NCBI RefSeq assembly: GCF_014174475.1 | Contig: NZ_JACJUD010000008.1 | Location: 1 to 64,000, forward strand | Direction of reading: 5' to 3' | From: Aquipseudomonas ullengensis | Lineage (GTDB): Bacteria > Pseudomonadota > Gammaproteobacteria > Pseudomonadales > Pseudomonadaceae | DNA: 64,000 nucleotides | Part shown: positions 16,024 to 25,210 of the stretch, piece after piece | How positions within the stretch are numbered: position 1 is the first letter of the stretch | Layout of the letters: each line of letters begins with the position of its first letter | Notes under the pieces: model-generated | What the model saw: only the letters and a program-made list of their open reading frames with translations | What the model was told of the DNA's origin: nothing | Databases searched by the model: none | Translations under genes and position numbers: made by a program

Positions 16024-16917
16024 ATGACCCTGCAGTTCCCCACCATCGCCGATTGCATCGGCAACACCCCGCTGGTTCGCCTGCAACGTCTGCCTGGCGC
16101 CACCTCCAACACCTTGCTGGTCAAGCTGGAAGGCAACAATCCGGCGGGTTCGGTGAAGGACCGCCCGGCGCTGTCGATGATCAGCCGCGCCGAGCTGCGC
16201 GGCGATATCCAGCCCGGCGACGTGCTGATCGAAGCCACCTCCGGCAACACCGGCATCGCCCTGGCGATGGCGGCGGCGATCAAGGGCTACAAGATGGTCC
16301 TGATCATGCCGGATAACTCCACCGCCGAGCGCAAGGCGGCGATGACCGCCTACGGCGCTGAGCTGATCCTGGTCGACAGCATGGAAGGTGCGCGTGACCT
16401 GGCCCTGCAGATGCAAGCCGACGGGCGTGGCAAGGTGCTCGACCAGTTCGCCAATGGCGACAACCCGATCGCCCACTACACCAGCACCGGGCCGGAAATC
16501 TGGCAGCAGACCCAGGGCCGCATCACCCACTTCATCAGCTCCATGGGCACCACCGGCACCATCATGGGCGTGTCGCGTTACCTCAAGGAGCAGAGCCAGG
16601 CGGTGCAGATCGTCGGCCTGCAGCCGCAGGAAGGTTCGGCGATTCCCGGTATTCGCCGCTGGCCCGAGGAATACCTGCCGTCGATCTTCGACGCCAGCCG
16701 GGTCGACCGCGTGGTGGACATGGCGCAGAGTGAAGCCGAGACGGTGATGCGCCGCCTGGCCCGCGAGGAGGGCATCTTCTGCGGGGTTTCCTCCGGTGGC
16801 GCGGTGGCGGCCATGCTGCGCCTGTCGCAGGAAGTGGAGAACGCGGTGATGGTGGCGATCATCTGCGACCGTGGCGACCGTTACCTCTCCACCGGTATCT
16901 ACGACGACCCGCAGTAA
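16024..16917 (+). CDS. cysM: O-acetylserine sulfhydrylase B (cysteine synthase)
   Basis: CysM is a pyridoxal-phosphate enzyme that makes cysteine from O-acetylserine and sulfide, or uses thiosulfate to form S-sulfocysteine. The 297-residue product carries the PLP lysine K45 (AGSVKDRP), the substrate loop SGNTG (73-77) and the phosphate-binding GTTGT segment. The short length and the CIGNTPLVRL start fit CysM rather than CysK. Start chosen at ATG 16024 (MTLQFPT). It is first of a plus-strand run leading through rlmD and relA to mazG, and it is divergent from gacS. Confidence 0.94.
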   Translation: MTLQFPTIADCIGNTPLVRLQRLPGATSNTLLVKLEGNNPAGSVKDRPALSMISRAELRGDIQPGDVLIEATSGNTGIALAMAAAIKGYKMVLIMPDNSTAERKAAMTAYGAELILVDSMEGARDLALQMQADGRGKVLDQFANGDNPIAHYTSTGPEIWQQTQGRITHFISSMGTTGTIMGVSRYLKEQSQAVQIVGLQPQEGSAIPGIRRWPEEYLPSIFDASRVDRVVDMAQSEAETVMRRLAREEGIFCGVSSGGAVAAMLRLSQEVENAVMVAIICDRGDRYLSTGIYDDPQ

Positions 16918-16996
16918 GTCGCTGCGCCCCACACAAGTGTGCGGTGCCGGCGCCCGCCGCACCGAGCGTTAGAGTATTCCCAGGTAGGTGTTCCCG

Positions 16997-18349
16997 ATGG
17001 CCAAACGCAGTTCCGGTCTGCGCTTCCAACCCGCTGGTGGCGAGCGCAAGGCGCAAGTGCCGGTGGGCAAGAAACAGAAGCTGACGATCGAGCGGTTGGC
17101 CCATGACGGGCGCGGCATCGCCTTCATCGACGGGCGCAGCTGGTTCGTCGCCGGTGCCTTGCCGGGCGAGGCTGTCGAGGCGCGTGTACTCAGCGCGCGC
17201 AGCCAGGTCATCGAAGCCCGCGCTGAGCGCATTCTGCAGGCCGTGCCGTTGCGCCGCCAGGCGCCGTGCGCGCATGCCGGCACCTGTGGCGGTTGTTCCG
17301 TGCAGCATTTGCCGCACGACGAGCAACTCGCCCTGAAACAGAGCAGCCTGGCCGAGCAACTCCGGCGTTTGGCCGGGCTGGAACCGGACGAATGGGCAGC
17401 GCCGCTGGTCGGCCCCGAGTTCGCCTATCGCCGCCGCGCGCGTATCGCCGTGCGCTGGGACGTCAAGAACAAGCATCTCGAGGTGGGCTTTCGCGCCGCC
17501 GCCAGCCAGGACATCGTCGCCATTGCCGACTGCCCGGTACTGGTACAGCCCTTGCAGCCTTTGATGCGTGCCTTACCGGCATTACTGCGTGGCCTGGACA
17601 AGCCGCAAGTGGTGGGGCACGTCGAGCTGTTCCATGGCAGTGCGGTGGCCGTGCTGGTGCGCCATACCGCCGAGCTGGTCGAGGCCGATCTGGCGCGCTT
17701 GCGCCAGTTCTGCAGCGAGCACCAGGCCCAATTGTGGCTGCATGGCGTCGGCGAACCGCAGGCGGATCAAGCGGACGCGGCGTTGAGCTATCGTCTGGAA
17801 CCCTGGAACCTGGAGCTGCAATACCGCCCCGGTGACTTCGTGCAGGTTAACGCGCTGGTCAATCAGGCGATGGTCGCGCAGGCGCTAGACTGGTTGGCGC
17901 CGCACACTGGCGAGCGCGTGCTGGATCTGTTCTGCGGCCTGGGCAACTTTGCTCTGCCGCTGGCCCAGCGGGTTGGCGAGGTGGTTGCGGTGGAAGGTGT
18001 GCAGGTAATGGTGGAGCGGGCGTGGGCAAATGCCACGGCCAATGGTTTGGGCAATCTGCACTTTTTCCAGGCCGACCTGTCGAAACCGCTGGCCGATGCC
18101 AGCTGGGCGCGCCAGGCCTTCGATGCGGTGCTGCTCGATCCTCCGCGTGACGGCGCATTCGAGGTGGTCAAGCAGATGGGTAAGCTGGGCGCGCGACGCC
18201 TGGTCTATGTGTCCTGCAATCCGGCGACCCTGGCCCGCGACACGGCCGAGCTGGTGAAGCAGGGCTACCGGCTGAAACGCGCCGGAATTCTCGACATGTT
18301 CCCGCAGACGGCGCATGTCGAGGCGATGGCATTATTCGAGGCGGGCTAG
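16997..18349 (+). CDS. rlmD: 23S rRNA (uracil-1939-C5)-methyltransferase RlmD
   Basis: RlmD methylates U1939 of 23S rRNA and carries an iron-sulfur cluster. The 450-residue product has an N-terminal TRAM domain, four cluster cysteines (C91, C97, C100 and C179), the SAM site LDLFCGLGNFALPLA (309-323), DPPRDGA and the catalytic nucleophile C407 (VSCNPATLA). Start chosen at ATG 16997 (MAKRSS), which matches the family. It lies 79 bp after cysM and 83 bp before relA, all on the plus strand. Confidence 0.95.
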   Translation: MAKRSSGLRFQPAGGERKAQVPVGKKQKLTIERLAHDGRGIAFIDGRSWFVAGALPGEAVEARVLSARSQVIEARAERILQAVPLRRQAPCAHAGTCGGCSVQHLPHDEQLALKQSSLAEQLRRLAGLEPDEWAAPLVGPEFAYRRRARIAVRWDVKNKHLEVGFRAAASQDIVAIADCPVLVQPLQPLMRALPALLRGLDKPQVVGHVELFHGSAVAVLVRHTAELVEADLARLRQFCSEHQAQLWLHGVGEPQADQADAALSYRLEPWNLELQYRPGDFVQVNALVNQAMVAQALDWLAPHTGERVLDLFCGLGNFALPLAQRVGEVVAVEGVQVMVERAWANATANGLGNLHFFQADLSKPLADASWARQAFDAVLLDPPRDGAFEVVKQMGKLGARRLVYVSCNPATLARDTAELVKQGYRLKRAGILDMFPQTAHVEAMALFEAG

Positions 18350-18432
18350 GATGCCCGCGTAATCCGACTGGCCCAAGTAGAGGCTCAGCGATCATCCGGC
18401 AGGGCTCAAGCCCGCCGTAGGGAAGGTGCAAG

Positions 18433-20679
18433 ATGGTACAGGTGAGAGCGCATCAGCCCATCAATCTTGATGGCAGCATCAACCTGGAGGCATGGCTGGA
18501 CCATGCTCTGAGCGTCGATCCGGCGCTGGACCGCGAGGCGCTGAAAGTCGCCTGCGAGTTCGCCCGCGATGCCGAGCAGCAGGCCAATGCCGCGCAGAAT
18601 CTGTGGGTCGAGGGCACGTCGAGTTTCCAGATCGGTCTGGAAATCGCGGAAATCCTCGCCGACCTCAAGCTCGACCAGGATTCCCTGGTGGCGGCGGTGA
18701 TCTACCGTGCCGTGCGCGAAGGCAAGACCACCCTCAAGCGCGTGCATGAGCTGTTCGGCCCGGTGGTGGCCAAGCTGATCGAGGGCGTGCTGCGCATGGC
18801 GGCGATCAGTGCCTCGCTGAATCCGCGCGACTCCCTGGTGCTCGGCTCGCAGGCGCAGGTGGAAAATCTGCGCAAGATGCTGGTGGCCATGGTCGATGAC
18901 GTGCGTGTGGCGCTGATCAAGCTGGCCGAGCGCACGTGCGCGATCCGCGCAGTGAAGAACGCCGACGACGAGAAGCGTCATCGCGTCGCCCGCGAAGTCT
19001 TCGACATCTATGCACCGCTGGCCCACCGCCTGGGCATCGGCCATATCAAGTGGGAGCTGGAGGACCTGTCCTTCCGTTACCTGGAGCCCGAGCAGTACAA
19101 GCAGATCGCCAAGCTGCTGCACGAGCGCCGCCTGGACCGCGAGCAGTACATCGCCGAGGTGATGCAGCAGCTGCGCGACGAACTGACCGCCACCGGCGTC
19201 AAGCCGGACATCAGCGGGCGGGCCAAGCACATCTATTCGATCTGGCGGAAGATGCAGCGCAAGGGCCTGCAGTTCAGCCAGATCTATGACGTGCGCGCGG
19301 TGCGCGTGCTGGTGCCGGAAGTGCGCGACTGCTACACCGCGCTGGGCATCGTGCACAGCCTGTGGCGGCACATCCCCAAGGAGTTCGACGACTACATCGC
19401 CAACCCCAAGGAGAACGGCTACCGCTCGCTGCACACCGCGGTGATCGGCCCGGACGGCAAGGTCCTGGAAGTGCAGATCCGCACCCAGGCCATGCACGAG
19501 GAAGCCGAACTGGGCGTGTGCGCGCACTGGAAGTACAAGGGCACCGACGTCAAAGGCAACTCCGACCACTACGAAGAGAAAATTTCCTGGCTGCGCCAGG
19601 TGCTCGAGTGGCACGAGGAGCTGGGTGATATCGGCGGCCTGGCCGAACAGCTGCGGGTGGATATCGAGCCGGACCGGGTCTACGTGTTCACCCCGGACGG
19701 TCACGCCATCGACCTGCCCAAGGGCGCCACGCCGCTGGACTTCGCCTACCGCGTGCACACCGAGATCGGCCACAACTGCCGGGGCGCCAAGATCAACGGG
19801 CGCATCGTGCCGCTCAGCTACAGCCTGCAGACCGGCGAGCAGGTGGAGATCATCACCGGCAAGAACGGCTCGCCGAGCCGCGACTGGCTGAACTCCAACC
19901 TCGGCTACATCACCACCTCGCGGGCGCGGGCGAAGATCGTCCACTGGTTCAAGCTGCAGGCCCGCGACCAGAACGTTGCGGCCGGCAAGCTGATGCTCGA
20001 GCGCGAGCTGGCGCGCGTGGCGCTGCCCGCGGTGGACTTCGAGAAGCTGGCCGAAAAGTGCAACCTGAAGAACGCCGAAGACATGTACGCCGCCCTCGGC
20101 GCAGGCGACCTGCGCCTGGCCCATGCGGTCAACCAGGCGCAGCAACTGGTCGAGCCGGAGCGTGGCACCGAGCAGCTGGAGCTGATCCCGCGGCGTGCGG
20201 CCGGCAGCTACAAGCCGGGCAAGCGCGGCGATATCCAGATCCAGGGCGTCGGCAACCTGCTCACGCAGATGGCGGGCTGCTGCCAGCCGCTGCCGGGCGA
20301 CCCGATCGTCGGCTATATCACCCTCGGCCGTGGCGTCAGCATCCATCGCCAGGACTGCTCCTCGGCGCTGCAACTGGCCAGCCGTGAGCCGGAGCGGATC
20401 ATCCAGGTCAGCTGGGGCCCGGTGCCGGTGCAGACCTATCCGGTGGATATCGTCATTCGCGCCTACGACCGTTCCGGCCTGCTGCGCGACGTGTCGCAAC
20501 TGCTGCTCAACGAGCGCCTCAACGTGCTGGCGGTGAACACCCGCTCGAACAAGGAGGACAACACCGCCTCCATGCTGCTGACCATCGAGATTCCGGGGCT
20601 GGATGCCCTGGGGCGTCTGCTGGGTCGCATCTCGCAGCTGCCCAACATTATCGAGGCGCGGCGCAATCGCAGCAGCTAA
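18433..20679 (+). CDS. relA: (p)ppGpp synthetase I RelA
   Basis: RelA senses uncharged tRNA on stalled ribosomes and makes (p)ppGpp, triggering the stringent response. The 748-residue product has the RelA domain order: an N-terminal pseudo-hydrolase domain (the HD pair is missing, as in monofunctional RelA), a synthetase domain at about 230-390 with the YRSLHTAV loop, a TGS domain at about 405-470 (VYVFTPDGHAIDLPKG), a zinc-finger-like CCQP segment and a C-terminal ACT domain. The start MVQVRAHQ follows GGAAGGTG. It is followed by a REP-like palindrome and then mazG, the usual partner that degrades nucleotides. Confidence 0.97.
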   Translation: MVQVRAHQPINLDGSINLEAWLDHALSVDPALDREALKVACEFARDAEQQANAAQNLWVEGTSSFQIGLEIAEILADLKLDQDSLVAAVIYRAVREGKTTLKRVHELFGPVVAKLIEGVLRMAAISASLNPRDSLVLGSQAQVENLRKMLVAMVDDVRVALIKLAERTCAIRAVKNADDEKRHRVAREVFDIYAPLAHRLGIGHIKWELEDLSFRYLEPEQYKQIAKLLHERRLDREQYIAEVMQQLRDELTATGVKPDISGRAKHIYSIWRKMQRKGLQFSQIYDVRAVRVLVPEVRDCYTALGIVHSLWRHIPKEFDDYIANPKENGYRSLHTAVIGPDGKVLEVQIRTQAMHEEAELGVCAHWKYKGTDVKGNSDHYEEKISWLRQVLEWHEELGDIGGLAEQLRVDIEPDRVYVFTPDGHAIDLPKGATPLDFAYRVHTEIGHNCRGAKINGRIVPLSYSLQTGEQVEIITGKNGSPSRDWLNSNLGYITTSRARAKIVHWFKLQARDQNVAAGKLMLERELARVALPAVDFEKLAEKCNLKNAEDMYAALGAGDLRLAHAVNQAQQLVEPERGTEQLELIPRRAAGSYKPGKRGDIQIQGVGNLLTQMAGCCQPLPGDPIVGYITLGRGVSIHRQDCSSALQLASREPERIIQVSWGPVPVQTYPVDIVIRAYDRSGLLRDVSQLLLNERLNVLAVNTRSNKEDNTASMLLTIEIPGLDALGRLLGRISQLPNIIEARRNRSS

Positions 20680-20682
20680 CCG

Positions 20683-20731
20683 GTAGGGCGGGTGAACCCG
20701 CGTATCGCCACGCGGGTTTCACCCGCCCTAC
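20683..20731. repeat. Large REP-like palindrome between relA and mazG
   Basis: Arms GTAGGGCGGGTGAACCCGCG... and its complement (20683-20703 with 20710-20731) pair almost perfectly, with one bulged A and a loop ATCGCC. This is a stable stem of about 21 bp beginning four bases after the relA stop. It may act as a 3' end or stability signal; there is no T tract. Confidence 0.75.
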
Positions 20732-20750
20732 GGCCTAAAGAGAACCTGTC

Positions 20751-21581
20751 ATGTACCAACTCGACGACCTGCTGCACCTGATGGCCCGTCTGCGCGACCC
20801 GCAGAACGGCTGCCCGTGGGACCTCAAGCAGGACTACGCGAGCATCGTCCCGCACACCATCGAGGAAGCCTACGAGGTGGCCGATGCCATCGAGCGTGGC
20901 GACTTCGAGCACCTGCCGGGCGAGCTCGGTGACCTGCTGTTCCAGGTTGTCTATTACAGCCAGCTGGCGCGTGAGGAAGGGCGCTTCGAGTTCGCCACGG
21001 TGGTCGACGCCATTACCCGCAAGCTGATCCGTCGCCATCCCCATGTGTTCGTCGATGGCGACCTGTATGGCGCACCCGATGCGGCCAGGCTCGAAGAGGC
21101 AGCGGTCAAGCAGCGCTGGGAAGAACTCAAGGCCGAGGAGCGCGCCGAGAAGGCCGCTGCGCCCGAGCAGTTGTCGCTGCTCGATGACGTGCCCACCGCG
21201 CTGCCGGCCCTGAGCCGCGCCGCCAAGTTGCAGAGGCGCGCGGCGCAGGTGGGTTTCGATTGGCCGGAAGCGCTGCCGGTGGTGGACAAGGTCCGCGAGG
21301 AGCTGGATGAAGTGCTTGAGGCCATGAGCGAGAACGACCCGCAGGCGATTGCCGAGGAGATCGGCGACCTGCTGTTCGTGGTCACCAACCTGGCGCGCCA
21401 TCTCAAGGTCGACCCGGAAGCGGCCCTGCGCGCGGCCAATGGCAAGTTCGAGCGGCGCTTCCGTTTTATTGAACAGGCATTGCGCGAGGCGGCTCGGCCC
21501 ATCGAGAATTGCAGCCTGGAAGAGCTGGATGCCCTGTGGGGCGAGGCCAAGAAACTGGAAAAGCAGTCCCCGGGCTGCTGA
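20751..21581 (+). CDS. mazG: Nucleoside triphosphate pyrophosphohydrolase MazG
   Basis: MazG hydrolyses (d)NTPs to the monophosphates and is reported to lower ppGpp in starved E. coli. The 276-residue product has two MazG repeats: residues 1-120, with CPWDLKQ and the metal-binding EEAYEVADAIE/ELGDLLFQV helices, and about 145-260, with EELDEVLEA and EEIGDLLFVVTNL. The linker (residues 120-145) is charged. The start MYQLDDLL follows AAAGAG. It lies 70 bp after relA and 19 bp before the DUF2058 gene. Confidence 0.95.
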   Translation: MYQLDDLLHLMARLRDPQNGCPWDLKQDYASIVPHTIEEAYEVADAIERGDFEHLPGELGDLLFQVVYYSQLAREEGRFEFATVVDAITRKLIRRHPHVFVDGDLYGAPDAARLEEAAVKQRWEELKAEERAEKAAAPEQLSLLDDVPTALPALSRAAKLQRRAAQVGFDWPEALPVVDKVREELDEVLEAMSENDPQAIAEEIGDLLFVVTNLARHLKVDPEAALRAANGKFERRFRFIEQALREAARPIENCSLEELDALWGEAKKLEKQSPGC

Positions 21582-21600
21582 CGATCAAGAGCGAGTACCC

Positions 21601-22140
21601 ATGAGCATTTCCCTTCGCGACCAGCTACTGAAAGCCGGTCTGGTCAATGAAAAGCAGGCCAAGCAGGCCGACAAGCAGAAGCAGAAGCAACAGCGCCTGG
21701 AGAAGAAGAACCAGGTCGAAGTCGACGATTCGCAGAAGCAGGCCGCCCTGCAAGCCATGGCCGAGAAGGCCGCGCGCGACCAGGAACTGAATCGCCAGCA
21801 GCAGGAGAAGATCGCGCAGAAGGCTCTGGCCGCGCAGATCAAGCAGCTGATCGAAACCTCGCGCCTGCCGAAGATGACCAGCGAGGACTACTACAACTTC
21901 GTCGACGAGAAGAAGGTCAAGCGCATCGCCGTCAACAGCATGATGCGCGACAAGCTCAGCCGTGGCTCGCTGGCCATCGTGCGCCTGGGTGGTGGTTACG
22001 AAGTCATCCCGCGTGAAGCGGCGCTGAAGATCCAGGAACGTGATGCCCAGCGCGTGCTGTTGCTCAATACGCCGACCGAGGCGCCGGATGCCGATGATCC
22101 GTACGCGGCCTACCAGGTGCCGGACGACCTGATGTGGTGA
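21601..22140 (+). CDS. DUF2058 family protein (YaiL-like)
   Basis: A 179-residue soluble protein of the DUF2058 family, whose biochemical role is not established. Residues 18-85 form a very charged, Lys/Gln-rich helix, likely a coiled coil. The C-terminal half (KMTSEDYYNFVDEKKVKRI to VIPREAA) is the conserved domain. Start at ATG 21601 (MSISLRDQLLKAG); the frame open upstream belongs to mazG in another frame. It is last in the cysM-to-mazG run and ends in a bidirectional terminator. Confidence 0.88.
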   Translation: MSISLRDQLLKAGLVNEKQAKQADKQKQKQQRLEKKNQVEVDDSQKQAALQAMAEKAARDQELNRQQQEKIAQKALAAQIKQLIETSRLPKMTSEDYYNFVDEKKVKRIAVNSMMRDKLSRGSLAIVRLGGGYEVIPREAALKIQERDAQRVLLLNTPTEAPDADDPYAAYQVPDDLMW

Positions 22141-22153
22141 TGCGTTTTGTGTG

Positions 22154-22184
22154 AAAAAAACCGGGCCAGGCCCGGTTTTTTTAT
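22154..22184. terminator. Bidirectional terminator between DUF2058 gene and rof
   Basis: The stem ACCGGGCC/GGCCCGGT is flanked by A7 and T8 tracts, serving both convergent genes. Confidence 0.85.
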
Positions 22185-22194
22185 GCAGGGCTGT

Positions 22195-22470
22195 TCAGCA
22201 GTGCTGGTTGCCTAGCAGCACCCGGCCGAAGCTGGCGTAGGCATCCAGCGGGGTGATGGCGAGCAGGTGGTCGAGGCGCAGCTGCTGTTCGCCGCTGTTG
22301 TCGCGCACGATGAAGAACTCTTCCTTGCTCGGGGCCGTGTGGGTGTTCACGGCCGTCGCCTGCAGCTCGCCGCCGTCTACCAGCTCGATGCGTAGGCGGT
22401 AGTGGTGCATGCAGGCGATTTCCAGGTAGTCGTAGAGGTCGCAGGACAGCGGTTGATAGGCGTCGCTCAT
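22195..22470 (-). CDS. rof: Rho-binding antiterminator (Rof/YaeO family)
   Basis: Rof binds the transcription terminator Rho and blocks its RNA site, so it reduces Rho-dependent termination. The 91-residue product has the family N-terminus YQPLSCDLYDYLEIACMHH and a small Sm-like beta barrel (LRIELVDGGELQATAV). Start taken at ATG 22470; the GTG directly upstream is an equally possible start because GGAG lies six bases before it. It stands alone between convergent DUF2058 and the terminator of the purM operon. Confidence 0.85.
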   Translation of the reverse strand: MSDAYQPLSCDLYDYLEIACMHHYRLRIELVDGGELQATAVNTHTAPSKEEFFIVRDNSGEQQLRLDHLLAITPLDAYASFGRVLLGNQHC

Positions 22471-22528
22471 CACGGGCTACTCCGGGAAGCAAAGGCTCAA
22501 GCCTAGTCGCCTGGCGCCGAACGGGCAC

Positions 22529-22556
22529 AAAAAAGCCGGGCAGTGCCCGGCTTTTT
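22529..22556 (-). terminator. Terminator of the purM-purN-DUF3108 operon
   Basis: The stem AGCCGGGC/GCCCGGCT is followed on the minus strand by a run of T. It lies 17 bp after the DUF3108 stop. Confidence 0.82.
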
Positions 22557-22572
22557 CATTCAGGCGCAGTGC

Positions 22573-23289
22573 CTAGTCCTTTTTACCCTGTACGGTGCGG
22601 CCGTTGACCTTACCGTCCTTGAGCATGATCTGGTATTCCTTGCCGTCCTTCTCCACCTGGTACAGGCGCACCAGCAGGAAATCCCAGTCCTTGGCGAACC
22701 ACAGCACGGTCTTGCGGCTGCTCTGGGTCGGGTCGCGCACGCGCTCGACCTTGATCGCATCGATCAACCCGGCCTGGGTGCGCACGCGCTCCTCGCCGAG
22801 GACGCGGAAGTCGTAGGTTTCGAGTTCGTCGCCATCGACTACCTGGTAGCTCATGCTCTGCTTGCCGTCAGCGACGTCATGCTGCAGGGCCAGTTGGTAG
22901 GTCGACTTGTCCAGCAGGCCGCGGTTGAGGGTCAGGCGTACCGGGTCGCCGCGATCGGTGCCGAGTATCTGCTTCTCGGTCCAGTCGAAATCCAGCTCGA
23001 CTTCCTTGCTCTTGCCCAGGCCGCTGCGCTGGAAGCGGTAGGTCAGGGGCAGGAAGGCGCCGTTTTCCACGCGCAGGGTGCTGGTTTCATTGAGGCTGGC
23101 GACCAGCATGGAGGCTTCGAAACCCAACTCCCAGCGGCCGTTGTCCAGCGCCTTGAGGCTGCGGCTGGCGGTGCCGGTGATGGGCACCTGTTTCCAGTCG
23201 GCGGTGTAGCTGGCGGAGAACGGCTGTAGGTCGGCTGCCTGCAGCGGCAGGGTCAGTACAGCGAGCAGCATCAGCAGAACGCGGGGCAT
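22573..23289 (-). CDS. DUF3108 domain secreted protein
   Basis: A 238-residue protein with a signal peptide (MPRVLLMLLAVLTLPLQA, cut near residue 18-20) and a DUF3108 domain that fills the rest; it is rich in beta strands. The family is periplasmic and uncharacterised. The start ATG 23289 has AGGAG five bases upstream, which decides it over the longer open frame. It lies eight bases after purN on the same strand and before the operon terminator, so it is cotranscribed with purM and purN, a linkage I remember also in PAO1. No link to purine synthesis is evident from the sequence. Confidence 0.85.
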   Translation of the reverse strand: MPRVLLMLLAVLTLPLQAADLQPFSASYTADWKQVPITGTASRSLKALDNGRWELGFEASMLVASLNETSTLRVENGAFLPLTYRFQRSGLGKSKEVELDFDWTEKQILGTDRGDPVRLTLNRGLLDKSTYQLALQHDVADGKQSMSYQVVDGDELETYDFRVLGEERVRTQAGLIDAIKVERVRDPTQSSRKTVLWFAKDWDFLLVRLYQVEKDGKEYQIMLKDGKVNGRTVQGKKD

Positions 23290-23297
23290 GGAGGCTC

Positions 23298-23945
23298 CTA
23301 TGGACGGATGAGATGACCGCTGGCGGGTAGCGTCTGGCCATCCAGCACGGTGCCGGATGAGTCGAGGCGCAAGCGGCCAGCAGCGAACCAGTGCATGGCC
23401 AGCGGGTAAATGCGGTGTTCTTCGGCATGTACGCGCTGGGCCAGGGTGTCTGGCGTGTCGTCGGACTTTACCGGGACTACTGCCTGTACGACCAGAGGGC
23501 CACCATCGAGTTCCTCTGTCACGAAGTGCACGCTGCAACCATGCTCGCTGTCACCAGCCTCCAGCGCGCGCTGGTGGGTGTGCAGGCCTTTGTACTTGGG
23601 CAGCAGCGAGGGATGGATATTCAGCAGGCGGCCCTCGTAGTGACGGACGAAGCCGCCACTGAGGATGCGCATGAAGCCGGCGAGGACCACCAACTGCGGA
23701 TCGAAGCCGTCGATGGCCTCGACCAGCGCGGCGTCGAAGGCTTCGCGGCCGTCGAACTGCTTGTGGTCGAGCACCAGGGTGGCGATGCCGGCCTGTTTCG
23801 CCCGCTCCAGGCCGTAGGCGTCGGCGCGGTTGGAAATCACCGCGCGGATGCGGGCCGGGCTGTCAGCGGTGGCGATGCTGTCGATCAGGGCCTGCAGGTT
23901 GCTGCCAGACCCGGAAATCAGCACCACGACATTGCAGTCGACCAT
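23298..23945 (-). CDS. purN: Phosphoribosylglycinamide formyltransferase 1
   Basis: PurN transfers a formyl group from 10-formyl-tetrahydrofolate to GAR, the third step of purine synthesis. The 215-residue product shows VLISGSGSNLQALI near the N-terminus, the catalytic NIHPSLLP (Asn and His of the active site) and the HFVTEELDGGP segment with the catalytic Asp. The ATG at 23945 shares one base with the purM stop (TGATG), so translation is coupled to purM. There is no good ribosome binding site of its own, which fits coupling. Confidence 0.95.
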   Translation of the reverse strand: MVDCNVVVLISGSGSNLQALIDSIATADSPARIRAVISNRADAYGLERAKQAGIATLVLDHKQFDGREAFDAALVEAIDGFDPQLVVLAGFMRILSGGFVRHYEGRLLNIHPSLLPKYKGLHTHQRALEAGDSEHGCSVHFVTEELDGGPLVVQAVVPVKSDDTPDTLAQRVHAEEHRIYPLAMHWFAAGRLRLDSSGTVLDGQTLPASGHLIRP

Positions 23946-25003
23946 CAGTGGCTTTTCAGGTTGTTCAGAATGACCTGGGCAGCGCCTTCGGCAGCGGTGC
24001 CGATCTGGCCGATGACCCATGGGGCTTCGCCCGAGGCGCGCAGGTTGGCGAGGGTTGCTTCGACCTGATCCTGGGCCACGCAGATGACCATGCCGACGCC
24101 GCAGTTGAGTACGCGGTGCATCTCGTGCTCGTCGACGTTGCCTTGCTGTTGCAGCCAGTCGAATACCACCGGGCGATTCCAGCTGGCCACGTCGACCACG
24201 GCCTGGGCGCCTTGCGGCAGCACGCGCGGGATATTGTCGAGCAGGCCGCCGCCAGTGATGTGGGCCATGGCTTTGACTGCGCCAGTGTCCTTGATCAGCT
24301 TGAGCAGCGGCTTGACGTAGATGCGGGTCGGCGCCATCAGCAGGTCGGTCAGCGGTTTGCCATCGAGCTGGGTGGCTTCGATGTCGACGCCAGCGACTTC
24401 GATGATCTTGCGGATCAGCGAGTAGCCGTTGGAGTGCGGGCCGGAGGAGGGCAGGGCGATCAGCGCGTCGCCAGTGGCGACTTTCGAGCCGTCGATGATC
24501 TCGGCCTTTTCCACCACGCCGACGCAGAAGCCGGCCAGGTCGTAGTCTTCGCCTTCGTACATGCCCGGCATTTCGGCGGTTTCACCACCGACCAGGGAGC
24601 AGCCGGCCAGCTCGCAACCGGCGCCGATGCCGGTGACCACGGTGGCGGCCACGTCGACGTTGAGCTTGCCGGTGGCGTAATAGTCGAGGAAGAACAGCGG
24701 CTCGGCGCCGCACACCACCAGGTCGTTGACGCACATGGCGACCAGGTCCTGGCCGATGCTGTCGTGTTTGTTCAGGTTCAGTGCCAGGCGCAGCTTGGTG
24801 CCGACGCCGTCGGTGCCGCTGACCAGTACCGGCTGCTTGTAGCCGGCGGGAATTTCGCAGAGGGCGCCGAAACCACCCAGGCCACCCATGACTTCCGGGC
24901 GCGCGGTGCGCTTGGCCACGCCTTTGATGCGTTCGACCAGGGCTTCACCGGCGTCGATGTCTACACCGGCGTCTTTGTAGCTGATGGAGGGTTGCTTGCT
25001 CAT
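23945..25003 (-). CDS. purM: Phosphoribosylformylglycinamidine cyclo-ligase (AIR synthetase)
   Basis: PurM closes the imidazole ring, converting FGAM to AIR with ATP. The 352-residue length is standard. Typical segments include SYKDAGVDIDAGE near the N-terminus, GTDGVGTKL for nucleotide binding, LVGGETAEMPGMY and HITGGGLLDNIPRVLP. It is first of the purM-purN-DUF3108 operon and divergent from the DUF2066 gene. Confidence 0.97.
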   Translation of the reverse strand: MSKQPSISYKDAGVDIDAGEALVERIKGVAKRTARPEVMGGLGGFGALCEIPAGYKQPVLVSGTDGVGTKLRLALNLNKHDSIGQDLVAMCVNDLVVCGAEPLFFLDYYATGKLNVDVAATVVTGIGAGCELAGCSLVGGETAEMPGMYEGEDYDLAGFCVGVVEKAEIIDGSKVATGDALIALPSSGPHSNGYSLIRKIIEVAGVDIEATQLDGKPLTDLLMAPTRIYVKPLLKLIKDTGAVKAMAHITGGGLLDNIPRVLPQGAQAVVDVASWNRPVVFDWLQQQGNVDEHEMHRVLNCGVGMVICVAQDQVEATLANLRASGEAPWVIGQIGTAAEGAAQVILNNLKSH

Positions 25004-25210
25004 GGGTACGGGCCTTTGAAAAGGGGGGAATGCTGGGGTCGACCGGGCAGCGATAGGGTCTGCGTGCGAGCCGGTCTGCGAAGGCGCGCGATTTTATCAG
25101 GCTTGCCCGCCAGCGGCCACCGGCCCCGACGGTTGCCGGGTGCGAGGCGGCTGTTTAAGGTATAGCCCTTCGCGCGCGAAAACCGCGCAGCTCTCAGTCC
25201 GGAACCCACC

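Noticed and set aside
18406..20499. 697-codon minus-strand frame over relA
   Set aside because: Antisense shadow of relA; it has the same biased composition and no start signal.
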